64,000 bases of DNA from Sediminispirochaeta sp964394395 (GTDB lineage: Bacteria > Spirochaetota > Spirochaetia > DSM-16054 > Sediminispirochaetaceae), in NCBI GenBank assembly GCA_964394395.1, contig CAYMWV010000001.1, forward strand, positions 1-64,000, written 5' to 3'. Each line of letters opens with the position of its first letter. The first letter of the stretch is position 1. A program made the translations under genes and the position numbers. The notes below the pieces were generated by a model, which saw only the letters and a program-made list of their open reading frames with translations, was not told where the DNA came from and made no database searches. Of the stretch, positions 26,766 through 34,827 are shown one piece after another.

Positions 26766-27743
26766 CTATGCTTCTCTATATCTGATCCACATCTCGGAAA
26801 CCCCCAAAAGAGGAACCGAGAAGAGGGCAAGAACGTTCACCACTGGAGTGAAGAGCAGTATGATATAGAGTACTACCAGGGAAAATCTTGCCCGCTTAAG
26901 CTTTGGCCTCTTCTCCATCTGGTATCCTATTATCCCTAAGCCCTGCACACCATACACAATCAACATAATCGCCCCTATATTCCAAAAGGGGTAAGCAATT
27001 GCACCCAAATCCATAAGGAAATCGAAAGCAACTCCAGCTACAGCCCCAATAAAGAGCCATATCAACCATTCCGGTAGATAGAAATCCTTGAACCGGAATC
27101 TCTCTTCTCCAAACAATCGCCCCCGTAAAGCCCGGGAGATGAGAAGAGCCAATCCCTGCATAAGCAGGTAAGCGGCCAGAAAAAACCGGAAAAAAAGATT
27201 CCTGGTGGTTTCTACCATGGCATCAGGGCTTAATTCTGCAAAAAGTACTGATGCTTCCCAATTTTCCGCTTCCTCGAGGGGAGATCGCAGGATCTCCGTA
27301 ACCAGCACGATCTGCTCCCGCAAAAGAGAGCTCAACCCTTCATCAGCCGCCAAATACAGAATAAGCGGCAAGCCAAAAACTCCAACCCCGGCTGTAATGG
27401 CCAGAAGCCGGTTGAAGGAGCTCCCCTGTATGGCACGATAGGCAGCATGCCCAAAAATAAGAAATGTCGGAAAGGACATATCCATCAAGAGCAGCTTCCC
27501 CCGGCTTATTCCAATATCACCAATCCCGGCAGAGAGGTTGAAGCCCTGAACCAGAAAAACCAGCCAAACAAGGCTGTCCACCAGCAGTACAGAAGCTGTA
27601 TCCCTCTTTTGACCATACAGGTAGAGCGGGATAAGAAACAGAAAAAAGAAGAGGTGAAACTGGAAAAGCAGAACCGACACCACTACCGTACCGGCAGCTG
27701 TAAGAATCTCCCGCAACTTCTTTCCGTCTCTATATCTTTCCAT
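26766..27743 (-). CDS. DUF2232 (YybS-like) membrane protein
   Basis: A 325-aa integral membrane protein with about eight hydrophobic segments. It sits between rpsR and rplI, the position where Firmicutes carry yybS, and the C-terminal pattern (QGLGIIGYQMEK...LYIILLFTPVVNVLALFSVPLLGVSEMWIRYR) fits DUF2232. Function unknown. Confidence 0.75.
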   Translation of the reverse strand: MERYRDGKKLREILTAAGTVVVSVLLFQFHLFFFLFLIPLYLYGQKRDTASVLLVDSLVWLVFLVQGFNLSAGIGDIGISRGKLLLMDMSFPTFLIFGHAAYRAIQGSSFNRLLAITAGVGVFGLPLILYLAADEGLSSLLREQIVLVTEILRSPLEEAENWEASVLFAELSPDAMVETTRNLFFRFFLAAYLLMQGLALLISRALRGRLFGEERFRFKDFYLPEWLIWLFIGAVAGVAFDFLMDLGAIAYPFWNIGAIMLIVYGVQGLGIIGYQMEKRPKLKRARFSLVVLYIILLFTPVVNVLALFSVPLLGVSEMWIRYREA

Positions 27744-27749
27744 CCCTGA

Positions 27750-28064
27750 CTATTTCTTTACATAGGGCAGGTAGGCGAGTACCCTGGCCCGTTTGATCTC
27801 CCTTGAAAGGGTTCGCTGGTGCTTGGCACAGGTTCCGGTAATCCTCCGGGGAAGAATCTTACCCCGGTCTGTTACAAATCGGCCAAGTCCATCTGGATCC
27901 TTATAGTCAGCTTTCATATTACCGGTGCAAAATCTGCACACCTTCTTCTTGAAAAAGGGTTTACGCCCTCCTCCTCCGCCTCCGCCTCTGTAGGGACCTC
28001 TTCCGCCCCTTCCTCCAGAATCTCTTCCGTCATCTCTGTCTCTATCTCTATTCTCATCTGCCAT
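27750..28064 (-). CDS. rpsR: 30S ribosomal protein S18
   Basis: Ribosomal protein bS18, 104 aa. The core (about residues 40-104) has VCRFCTGN, KILPRRITGTCAKHQRTL and IKRARVLAYLPY. The cysteines (CRFC and C79) suggest the zinc-type (C+) form, although only three are evident. Residues 1-35 are an unusual Arg/Asp then Gly/Arg-rich extension. Confidence 0.96.
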   Translation of the reverse strand: MADENRDRDRDDGRDSGGRGGRGPYRGGGGGGGRKPFFKKKVCRFCTGNMKADYKDPDGLGRFVTDRGKILPRRITGTCAKHQRTLSREIKRARVLAYLPYVKK

Positions 28065-28075
28065 TGATCTTACTC

Positions 28076-28543
28076 CTAAAACGGTATGTCGTCGTCAAAA
28101 TCTTCGGGACCGGGTACCGAGCCGTACTGCTCGAAGGGTTGTGAAGCCGATCCCTTTCTCACTCCGCCGCCTCCGGTTGAAGCTCCTGAGCCTCCTGAGC
28201 CTCCTGAACCTCCGGCGGGGCCTCCAAGTAATCGGACATTATCAGCAATGATTACCACTTTGCTTCTGCTCTGCCCTTCCTTTTCCCATCGGTCCTGTCG
28301 TAGTTTCCCCTGAACAGCAACCTGCTTTCCCTTAACCAGGTACTGCTGTACCGCTTCTGCCATCTTACCAAACATGGTGATATCGAAAAAGCTAGCTTCC
28401 TCTGTCCACTGTTCACCTGACCTCTTACTATGGTTTACAGCGATAGAGAAACTACAGATAGCCATTCCGCCGTTGGTATAACGCATTTCGGAATCACGGG
28501 TGAGTCTGCCAACCAGTACTACAGCATTAATGTCATTAGCCAT
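28076..28543 (-). CDS. ssb: Single-stranded DNA-binding protein
   Basis: 155 aa. The OB-fold (residues 1-108) begins INAVVLVGRLTRDSEMRYTNGG and contains FFDITMFGKMAE. A Gly/Ser-rich linker follows, and the conserved acidic tip DFDDDIPF at the C-terminus recruits replication and repair proteins. It lies between rpsF and rpsR as in many bacteria. Confidence 0.97.
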   Translation of the reverse strand: MANDINAVVLVGRLTRDSEMRYTNGGMAICSFSIAVNHSKRSGEQWTEEASFFDITMFGKMAEAVQQYLVKGKQVAVQGKLRQDRWEKEGQSRSKVVIIADNVRLLGGPAGGSGGSGGSGASTGGGGVRKGSASQPFEQYGSVPGPEDFDDDIPF

Positions 28544-28552
28544 GGTTCTTCT

Positions 28553-28834
28553 TTAGTCCTCTTTTCTGACGAAAAGATACTTCAGAACCGGATCGGCCAG
28601 CCGCAGAGCCCTTTCGAGGGTGCTAACTTTGGTCGGATCAAGATCAGCTTCAAGGTAATAGTAGTGTCCGCGCTGCTCTTTACCGATCAGGTAAGCGAGA
28701 TTGCGGACCCCTTTGTCCTCCTGGCTTTTAATGGCGCTGCCCTGTTTTTCCATCTCGGAAAGCAGCAGTTCCTTGCCCTTGGAGAACTCCTCGTCCGTTG
28801 ACTTGAAGATAACGGTCATTTCGTAGGTTCTCAT
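28553..28834 (-). CDS. rpsF: 30S ribosomal protein S6
   Basis: Ribosomal protein bS6, 93 aa, partner of S18. Motifs: RTYEMTVIFKSTDEEF, LAYLIGKEQRGHYYYLEAD and LERALRLADPVLKYLFVRKE. It is the first gene of the cluster and has an AAGGAGGAGAC ribosome site before ATG 28834. Confidence 0.96.
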   Translation of the reverse strand: MRTYEMTVIFKSTDEEFSKGKELLLSEMEKQGSAIKSQEDKGVRNLAYLIGKEQRGHYYYLEADLDPTKVSTLERALRLADPVLKYLFVRKED

Positions 28835-28856
28835 GTCTCCTCCTTGTGGTCTTTTG

Positions 28857-28876
28857 ATCCGTCCTCAGGGACGGAT
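28857..28876 (-). promoter_or_regulatory. Hairpin in the rpsF leader
   Basis: In the mRNA sense ATCCGTCC and GGACGGAT form a perfect 8-bp stem with a 4-nt loop; flanking TCTTT/AAAGA and GTG/CAC can extend it with small bulges. It lies about 10 nt before the ribosome site, where S6:S18 autoregulatory leaders occur in other bacteria. Regulation is inference. Confidence 0.45.
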
Positions 28877-28890
28877 AAAGAGGTCACGGG

Positions 28891-28920
28891 ACTCTATCAC
28901 AAGTTCACATTGGATGTCAA
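28891..28920 (-). promoter_or_regulatory. Sigma-70-like promoter of the rpsF-ssb-rpsR-rplI-dnaB operon
   Basis: Minus strand TTGACA (28915-28920), 18 nt, TAGAGT (28891-28896). A leader of about 50 nt containing the hairpin precedes rpsF. Confidence 0.6.
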
Positions 28921-28950
28921 GGTTGGAGCAAAAGGTGCCGACAAGTTGGT

Positions 28951-29403
28951 ATGGGACAGTGGATTCATTACGACGCAGATATTTTCTTTCTCATGGATAC
29001 AATTCATCTATTGCGGAGGAACCTCTCCCTTGAGGTCGACGCCGCTTATTTCCTGGATAAAGTACTTCAGGATTTACGTTTTATTGATGCCCGGCTCACG
29101 GGATTACATGATTCTCTTAAAGGAAACAGCTACCTTCTGGACAGGAACAGATATGTCCGCTACCTCTATAAGGCCCAAAACGCCTTCTCAAGACTCTGCA
29201 GCTCCATTGTACATGGGGAACTTGGTTCCCAGATTGGCCTTATCAGCCATTCCCAGCCCATTGATGCCATGGGCAAAGCCCAGAAAAAGCATGCGGAAGA
29301 GTTAATCGGAAGCTCTGCGGCAACGGTGAACAGGGAAGAGCAACTGGATCAGCTGAGCAGGGAAGAATTCAAATACCTCTTTATTGAACAGGGCGAATCA
29401 TAG
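28951..29403 (+). CDS. Hypothetical helical protein
   Basis: Up to 150 aa from ATG 28951; ATG 28993 (136 aa, preceded at 7 nt by TATTTT) is an equal alternative since neither has a clear ribosome site. It is predicted all-helical and soluble (LEVDAAYFLDKVLQDLRFIDARL; YVRYLYKAQNAFSRLCSSIV). No motif recognised. It is followed after 12 nt by the UDP-glucose pyrophosphorylase gene. Confidence 0.5.
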   Translation: MGQWIHYDADIFFLMDTIHLLRRNLSLEVDAAYFLDKVLQDLRFIDARLTGLHDSLKGNSYLLDRNRYVRYLYKAQNAFSRLCSSIVHGELGSQIGLISHSQPIDAMGKAQKKHAEELIGSSAATVNREEQLDQLSREEFKYLFIEQGES

Positions 29404-29415
29404 TAGAATCCCCCC

Positions 29416-30984
29416 ATGAACACATATATATCCTCAGATCTGAAACACGCTTTTCGGCAGAATGGTATTGATGAAAACCTTACACTCTCCATATTAGATA
29501 GTGTTAACAAGGGAGAGTTTGACCACATCAAGCCGGTAACTGCTGCAAAGATACCCGGGACGGATGGGAAAAGGGTGCTGGATATGACAAATCCTTCCCC
29601 CCTCTCCTTACCCCACAGCGATGGGGTCCATCGACTGGAGTCACTTTTTGGCAAGGAGGGGAAAACCTTCCTTCCCCGGCAGCGTGACGGGGACCTCCTA
29701 CAGTTTACTCCCCGGGAAATTGAGAAGGTGGGAATCGCCCTCTTCGGGCGATGTGCATATGGGATCTTAAATGGAGGGTCCGCAACCAGTTATGCAGATG
29801 AAAAGAAGAATCAAGCCTTTAATGGAGAGCTCTTTTCCCTCTACAAGCCCTACTTTGATCAAATAGCCCCGGAGGTAAAGGGGAAGGCGAAGGGGATCAC
29901 CCCCGCCTTTATCAACCCCGACGGTACACCTGGGCCATCCTATCTGGAATTGAAAATGCGGGCATTACTTATTCGGGGACTCCAGTACCATCTTCAGGGG
30001 GGAGAGAGAGAGCATCCCCTCCCCCTCTTTCAGATGACAAGCGGTTCGAACAATGGTGAGATAAGCCAGGCGTATCAGGAATATGGCAACAGCCCTCTTT
30101 TGAAACCGCTTATGGCGGAGACGGGGATCGAGGTCAGAAAAGTAAAAACCGGCATTCAGCCCTTGATAGCCGCCTACACCCACAGTAAGGAAGGAAGACC
30201 CAAAGAGATATTCACCAGAGCCTTTGGAAAAGAGGGAGCGATACTTCCCCTTCCAGGCGGGCATGGGCAAAACTTCATCGCCCTCAGAAAGGTGTATAAG
30301 GAGCTTTTAGAAGAGGGTTACCGATACGCCATGCTGGGAAATGTAGATAATCTGGGGACCACCCCGGATCCACTACTCCTGGGCTATCTGGCCCTCAGCG
30401 GAAAGGAAGCGGCGTTTGAGTTCTCCTTCAAGACAGCGGTAGATGTAAAGGGAGGTATCCTGGTTGAAGATACTGAAGGGAATCTGACCTGTGCGGATAT
30501 TGGACCGGCAATTTCCGGTCAAGCAGTGGCAGAGCAAGTTCAAAAGGGCAAGCAGGTGCTGTTCAACTGCGCCAGCGCCATCTTCGACCTTGAGTTCCTC
30601 TGCTCAAACCTGGAGCATATTATTCATTCCCTCCCTACCCGCTTCACCGACCAGGAGAAGGATGCAGGAGCCTACTCTCAGGCGGAGCAGGTAAGCTGGG
30701 AGATAATTGGTATGCTTGATGATTTTCTGATTTTCGGTGTAAGAAAGCAGGAACGGTTTCTTGCGGCAAAAATGGTGATGGACACCTTTCTCACCAGCGG
30801 TCTTCTCCTGGATGATCCAGATTTTCCTGCTTCACCGGATGAAGAGCCAGGCCTGAAAGAGCTGGCCGAAACTCTCCATTCCGGCCTGAAGGAGAAACTG
30901 CACAATGAGTACGGGATGAAACAGGAAAACAATCGCTGGATTCCCGTAAAGATTGAAGAATTAAAGGAGCGCTATAGATGTTAA
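29416..30984 (+). CDS. UTP-glucose-1-phosphate uridylyltransferase (UDPGP family)
   Basis: Makes UDP-sugar from UTP and sugar-1-phosphate. 522 aa, of the eukaryotic-type UDPGP family and not GalU. The nucleotide loop LNGGSATSYADEKKNQA is near residue 118, TSGSNNGEI near 214, PGGHGQNFIAL near 286, and GNVDNLGTTPDPLLLGYL near 311. There is no ribosome site; TAGAAT lies 6 nt before the ATG with a weak -35, so a leaderless start is possible. hisI overlaps its end by 7 bp. Whether glucose, GlcNAc or GalNAc is the substrate cannot be told. Confidence 0.88.
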   Translation: MNTYISSDLKHAFRQNGIDENLTLSILDSVNKGEFDHIKPVTAAKIPGTDGKRVLDMTNPSPLSLPHSDGVHRLESLFGKEGKTFLPRQRDGDLLQFTPREIEKVGIALFGRCAYGILNGGSATSYADEKKNQAFNGELFSLYKPYFDQIAPEVKGKAKGITPAFINPDGTPGPSYLELKMRALLIRGLQYHLQGGEREHPLPLFQMTSGSNNGEISQAYQEYGNSPLLKPLMAETGIEVRKVKTGIQPLIAAYTHSKEGRPKEIFTRAFGKEGAILPLPGGHGQNFIALRKVYKELLEEGYRYAMLGNVDNLGTTPDPLLLGYLALSGKEAAFEFSFKTAVDVKGGILVEDTEGNLTCADIGPAISGQAVAEQVQKGKQVLFNCASAIFDLEFLCSNLEHIIHSLPTRFTDQEKDAGAYSQAEQVSWEIIGMLDDFLIFGVRKQERFLAAKMVMDTFLTSGLLLDDPDFPASPDEEPGLKELAETLHSGLKEKLHNEYGMKQENNRWIPVKIEELKERYRC

Positions 30985-31379
30985 TTGAAGAATACGAAGG
31001 AAGCCCATTTCATCCTCCTCTGAAAGGAGATTCGCTGTTCAATGATATTGACTTTTCCAAAGCTGGCGGACTGATTCCCACAGTGTGCCAGGATGTGGAA
31101 ACAGGAACACTGCTCATGCTGGCCTGGGTAAACAAAGAGGCACTCCAACGAACCTTCGAGACGGGCTACGCCCACTACTGGTCTAGACGCAGAAAAGAGC
31201 TCTGGAAAAAGGGGGAGAGCAGCGGCCATATTCAGGAGGTTCGAGAAGTACTCCTGGACTGCGATGGAGATACTCTTCTCTACCTGGTCAAACAGCACGG
31301 TCCAGCTTGCCATACCGGTGCCTTCAGCTGTTTCTACCGGAGATTAGAGGCCGATAAGCTCAAACGACCTCTAGGCTGA
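30978..31379 (+). CDS. hisI: Phosphoribosyl-AMP cyclohydrolase
   Basis: Third step of histidine biosynthesis, opening the adenine ring of PR-AMP. 133 aa, stand-alone without a HisE domain. Motifs: MLAWVNKEAL near residue 44, YWSRRRKELWKKGESSGH near 62-80, DCDGDTLLYLV near 93 with the metal-binding DxDxD, and HGPACHTG near 108 with metal-binding Cys and His. It overlaps the preceding gene by 7 bp. No other his gene is in the window. Confidence 0.95.
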   Translation: MLIEEYEGSPFHPPLKGDSLFNDIDFSKAGGLIPTVCQDVETGTLLMLAWVNKEALQRTFETGYAHYWSRRRKELWKKGESSGHIQEVREVLLDCDGDTLLYLVKQHGPACHTGAFSCFYRRLEADKLKRPLG

Positions 31380-31425
31380 ACATCGAAGCTGCCATCTGCC
31401 GGTACCGATGCCGGGTGACCTCCCC

Positions 31426-31459
31426 AAAAAAGGGCTGCCTCTATAGACAGCCCTCTTTT
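31426..31459. terminator. Bidirectional terminator between hisI and ferredoxin
   Basis: AGGGCTG (31431-31437) and CAGCCCT (31448-31454) form a 7-bp stem. The minus strand has six T after it (ferredoxin end) and the plus strand has TCTTTTC (hisI end). Confidence 0.75.
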
Positions 31460-31475
31460 CTACTTCAATTCTGCC

Positions 31476-31646
31476 TTAGTCAGCCAGAATTGCCTCTACA
31501 GGACAAACTTCAGCGCAAGCGCCGCAGCTGGTACAGAGATCGGGGTCGATCCAGCGCATATCGTCCTTTTCACTGATTGCCTCTACAGGACACTCAGGTT
31601 CACATGCACCACAATTGGTACAATCATCGGTAATTTTGTAAGCCAT
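31476..31646 (-). CDS. 2[4Fe-4S] ferredoxin
   Basis: A 56-aa electron carrier with two CxxCxxCxxxCP clusters (CTNCGACEPECP near residues 9-20 and CTSCGACAEVCP near 38-49), the clostridial type. The start is ATG 31646, which has AGGAGG upstream; a longer frame to 31703 adds unsupported residues and covers the promoter. It is monocistronic, with its own promoter, operator-like palindrome and terminator. Confidence 0.93.
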   Translation of the reverse strand: MAYKITDDCTNCGACEPECPVEAISEKDDMRWIDPDLCTSCGACAEVCPVEAILAD

Positions 31647-31657
31647 GCCGTTCCTCC

Positions 31658-31675
31658 TTGGAATATCTATTCCAA
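31658..31675. promoter_or_regulatory. 18-bp palindrome at the ferredoxin transcription start
   Basis: TTGGAATA-TC-TATTCCAA, perfect 8-bp arms, directly downstream of and touching the -10 box. The position is that of a repressor operator. The regulator is unknown; an iron or redox sensor is a guess. Confidence 0.55.
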
Positions 31676-31703
31676 TTATATAAAGATTCTCCGAAAATAT
31701 CAA
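31675..31703 (-). promoter_or_regulatory. Sigma-70 promoter of the ferredoxin gene
   Basis: Minus strand TTGATA (31698-31703), 17 nt, TATAAT (31675-31680): near-consensus. Confidence 0.8.
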
Positions 31704-31782
31704 GATTAAGCTATTCTATTTTGGCGATAGAGAAGAGAAATAGAATTGTACATGCTACATATAGGCTTGGAAAAGATGCAAC

Positions 31783-31800
31783 AGCACCATATATGGTGCT
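31783..31800. other. 18-bp perfect palindrome at the dxs stop codon
   Basis: AGCACCATATATGGTGCT is fully self-complementary and its last base is the last base of the dxs stop codon. There is no T run, so it is not a classical terminator; it may be an mRNA 3'-end hairpin or a protein site. Confidence 0.6.
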
Positions 31801-33791
31801 TAGGAGAGCCTCGATTCGGTGGGATTAATGCTGCGGGAGGGGGAAAGGCTCAATTCCCCGGTAACAACCCTTTCAGGGGCGGAAGGCACAAGTGTAGCCC
31901 TGACCAGATCCGCTATTCCCTCCGAATCCAAACCGCACATACTAAGCAGCTCTTCCCGGTCCGCCTGGGTGAGGAGGCGATCGGGAATACCCAGGTGACG
32001 AAACTCCGGGCTATCAGGGATTTTCTGCAGGAGGGATGCAATAAGCTCTCCAAGACCTCCCTGTTTCGTCCCATCTTCAACCATAATAATGGTTTGGTAG
32101 GGGTGAGTAAGGGAAAGAAAGTGCTCCTCATCAAAGGGTTTAACCGTATTGAGGTGTAAAATATCTACCCCGATCTTTTCCCGATCCAGGATCTCTGCAG
32201 CTCCCAGGGCTTTCAGACTCAATGCACCAAGGGAGGCGATCAGGACCGCTCCTCGGCCGGAGCGCAGGAACACCCCCTTCCCTGGTTGGAAGGGTTTTGA
32301 AAAGGGCTCTATATCCGGGGGAGCGGCGGGACACGCCTCTTTTGGAAAACGGATCATACAGGGAGAAGAGATCTGCATTGCCCAGGAAAGCATACCGGGA
32401 ATCTCTTCCCGGAATCCGGGTGCAAGAATGGATAAGCCGGGTACAGAACGAAAAAGAGCGATATCGTAGGCGCCCTGGTGGGTTTCTCCATCAGAACTCA
32501 CCAAGCCAGAGCGGTCCAGGAGGAAAAGAACGGGAAGCTGCGGCAGGGCTACATCATGTATGACCTGATCCACTGCCCGCTGCATAAAGGTGGAATAGAT
32601 AGACACCACAGGTTTTAATCCGGAGAGGGTAAGTCCGGCGGCAAAGGTAACACCGTGCTGCTCACTGATGCCTACATCAAAGAATCGTTTCGGGAAGCGG
32701 CGTCTGAAAGCTGCCAGACCGGTACCTTCGGCCATAGCGGCGGTTACCGCTACTATCTTTTTATCCTTTTCGGCCAAATCAATAAGGGCAGCTGAGACAG
32801 CTTCGGTCCAAGAAAGGGCGCTTTTTCGCTCTATCTTTCCATCAACATTTGTAACCGGCGATACGCCATGGTAAGCGGTTGGATCGCCCTCGGCCAGGGA
32901 GTATCCTCTCCCTTTCTGGGTAACCACGTGGATCAGAAGAGGCTTCTGTATTTTTTTTGCAGCCTGAAAAAGGTCGGTAAGCCTGCGAATAGAGTGGCCA
33001 TCCACGGGCCCTAAATATTCAAAACCCAGTTCGGAAAAGAGGGTCTCCTTCAAAAAAACCGCTTTCATCGCCTTCTTCAGCCGAACCACCAGATTATACA
33101 TCTTGTAACCAAGAACAGGAATCCCCTGTATACCAAGATCGATCTTGTCACGGATTGATTGGTAGAAGGGGGTTGCAGTCAGTCTTGAAACATAGGCAGA
33201 GAGTTTGCTCAAGTTGGAATTGAGGGAGAGCCCACCAACGTTTGGACTGATCGACCAGTTGTTATCATTGTAGATAACTATCAAGTCCTTTCCCAAATGA
33301 CCGGCGTGATTAAGCCCCTCGAAGGCCATACCCCCGGTGAGAGCTCCATCGCCGATGATGCTGATCACTTTACCAAGAGTATCTCCCTGAATTCTTCTGG
33401 CCATGAGAGAGCCCAGGGCGGCAGAAATTGAGGTTGAAGAGTGTCCAGTTTCCATTATGTCGTGATCGCTTTCACTCCGTTTCGGAAAGCCGCTGATCCC
33501 GCCTTTTTTCCTTATGGTGTGAAACTGCTCCCTTCGTCCGGTTAATAGCTTATGGGTATAACATTGATGTCCCACATCCCAGATGAGCTGATCGGTAGGA
33601 GATTGAAATACCCGGTGAAGAGCAATAGTAAGCTCAACCACCCCAAGGTTGGAAGCAAGATGCCCACCGTTGGCATGCACTACAGAGATGATTCTTTCCC
33701 GTATCTCCTGAGCCAGAGAGGGAAGCGCACTGGAGGGTAATTTCTTTAGATCCTCGGGGGAATTAATAGCTTCCAAAATCGGTTTATCCAT
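31800..33791 (-). CDS. dxs: 1-deoxy-D-xylulose-5-phosphate synthase
   Basis: Thiamine-diphosphate enzyme joining pyruvate and glyceraldehyde-3-phosphate, the entry step of the MEP pathway. 663 aa from ATG 33791, with a purine-rich GGGGAGAAGAGAG upstream; a longer start at 33818 is possible. GHQCYTHKLLTGR is near residue 75, the ThDP motif GDGALTGGMAFEGLNHAG near 142, YNDNNWSIS near 169, and the catalytic Glu in GISEQHGVTFAAGL near 365. The C-terminal transketolase domain follows. dxr is in the same window. Confidence 0.96.
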   Translation of the reverse strand: MDKPILEAINSPEDLKKLPSSALPSLAQEIRERIISVVHANGGHLASNLGVVELTIALHRVFQSPTDQLIWDVGHQCYTHKLLTGRREQFHTIRKKGGISGFPKRSESDHDIMETGHSSTSISAALGSLMARRIQGDTLGKVISIIGDGALTGGMAFEGLNHAGHLGKDLIVIYNDNNWSISPNVGGLSLNSNLSKLSAYVSRLTATPFYQSIRDKIDLGIQGIPVLGYKMYNLVVRLKKAMKAVFLKETLFSELGFEYLGPVDGHSIRRLTDLFQAAKKIQKPLLIHVVTQKGRGYSLAEGDPTAYHGVSPVTNVDGKIERKSALSWTEAVSAALIDLAEKDKKIVAVTAAMAEGTGLAAFRRRFPKRFFDVGISEQHGVTFAAGLTLSGLKPVVSIYSTFMQRAVDQVIHDVALPQLPVLFLLDRSGLVSSDGETHQGAYDIALFRSVPGLSILAPGFREEIPGMLSWAMQISSPCMIRFPKEACPAAPPDIEPFSKPFQPGKGVFLRSGRGAVLIASLGALSLKALGAAEILDREKIGVDILHLNTVKPFDEEHFLSLTHPYQTIIMVEDGTKQGGLGELIASLLQKIPDSPEFRHLGIPDRLLTQADREELLSMCGLDSEGIADLVRATLVPSAPERVVTGELSLSPSRSINPTESRLS

Positions 33792-33813
33792 GTTCACTCT
33801 CTTCTCCCCTCTT

Positions 33814-33851
33814 CTCACTACGTATTCATCAGCTCACTACTTATTCATCAG
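33814..33851. repeat. 19-bp tandem duplication across the end of the FlgH-like gene
   Basis: CTCACTAC(G/T)TATTCATCAG occurs twice in a row (33814-33832 and 33833-33851) with one mismatch. The second copy contains the stop codon and last three codons of the FlgH-like gene. Confidence 0.8.
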
Positions 33852-34818
33852 CCCCCGGGGAATCAAAGAGGATCTGTAGGAATCTGTTAAGATAGAGCCT
33901 GATCAGCTCATCTCTGATCTCATCATTAAGCTGCAGGGTTTTTTCTCCAGCTTCGCCAGTTCCTGGGAGAGGTGGAACTTCTTCACCTGCTGCCTCATCT
34001 TCGGCTTCCGGTGCAACCTCAGCTTCAGCGGCTGCTTCCGGTGCAACTCCGGCATCAGTCTCAGCCCCCTCTTCCGGCTCCCCGTCTGCTTCCCCTAACC
34101 CCTCTTCAGGACCAGGTATCGGTATCAGAGCGTCTGAGGGAGCATAGCTCAGATCCCCCTGGACAATGAGCTTATCAGTGGCTTGGGCGTTCCCCCGGTA
34201 GCGTAGGACGCCATCAGCGAGATCGGAAAAATCTACCACCCCATTCTGTACGGCTCCGGGAGGCGCAACCCCCTCCAGATAGATCTCTTCAAGCAGTCCG
34301 CCCACGGTGATCTGCCTTCTTCCCCTTACTACCAGGTTGCCGTTATCTTCAACGCCGGTAACCCGGACAGCAAAACGCGTTTCCAGAGAGAAACGCTGTT
34401 CATCTTCTACTTCTCTGGAGCTTTGAGCATCACCACTGGGGACAAAGGAGAGCAGATCTCCAACGGAACCGCCGGAAATGCTCATCGAGGTTGAGTCGTT
34501 TCTTGACTGTATGGATTTCAGGGAAAGATCGGTAGCGGTTTGTATCCGCACCAATATGATACTTCCCGGAAGATAACCACCATTGTCAACGGCATAACCG
34601 TTGAAACCGGGATTCCAGAGGGATTCGCTGTAACAAACCCCGGTGGAAAAAAGCAGCAAAGTAAGGAAAAGAGAGAATGCACCAAAGATCCTCAAAAAAG
34701 GAAGGGGGGCGAATTCTCTCTTTGTATAACGATATAGCCTCCAAAACAGCAGAACAGATACAGAATATACAGCTCTTGTAACGTCTCCTGCAGAAGAGGA
34801 AACAGATGTTTTGGCCAA
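33841..34818 (-). CDS. FlgH-like (flagellar L-ring type) secreted protein
   Basis: A 325-aa protein started at TTG 34818, which is preceded by AGGAAG. A hydrophobic export signal lies at about residues 42-64 (LPFLRIFGAFSLFLTLLLF), followed by SESLWNPG, and the body shows FlgH-like features: GGYLPGSIILVRIQ, ETRFAVRVTGVEDNGNLVVRGRRQITV and ISLADGVLRYRGN-type ends. An Ala/Glu/Pro-rich low-complexity stretch fills about residues 225-290. Most spirochaetes have periplasmic flagella and no outer-membrane ring, so a FlgH-like protein away from flgI is notable. Assignment rests on pattern, not a search. Confidence 0.6.
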   Translation of the reverse strand: MAKTSVSSSAGDVTRAVYSVSVLLFWRLYRYTKREFAPLPFLRIFGAFSLFLTLLLFSTGVCYSESLWNPGFNGYAVDNGGYLPGSIILVRIQTATDLSLKSIQSRNDSTSMSISGGSVGDLLSFVPSGDAQSSREVEDEQRFSLETRFAVRVTGVEDNGNLVVRGRRQITVGGLLEEIYLEGVAPPGAVQNGVVDFSDLADGVLRYRGNAQATDKLIVQGDLSYAPSDALIPIPGPEEGLGEADGEPEEGAETDAGVAPEAAAEAEVAPEAEDEAAGEEVPPLPGTGEAGEKTLQLNDEIRDELIRLYLNRFLQILFDSPGADE

Positions 34819-34827
34819 ACCGTCTTC

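Noticed and set aside
26090..26785. Plus-strand frame (231 aa) opposite rplI with long Phe/Ser runs
   Set aside because: It mirrors the Glu-rich tail of L9 and shows no independent coding signal.
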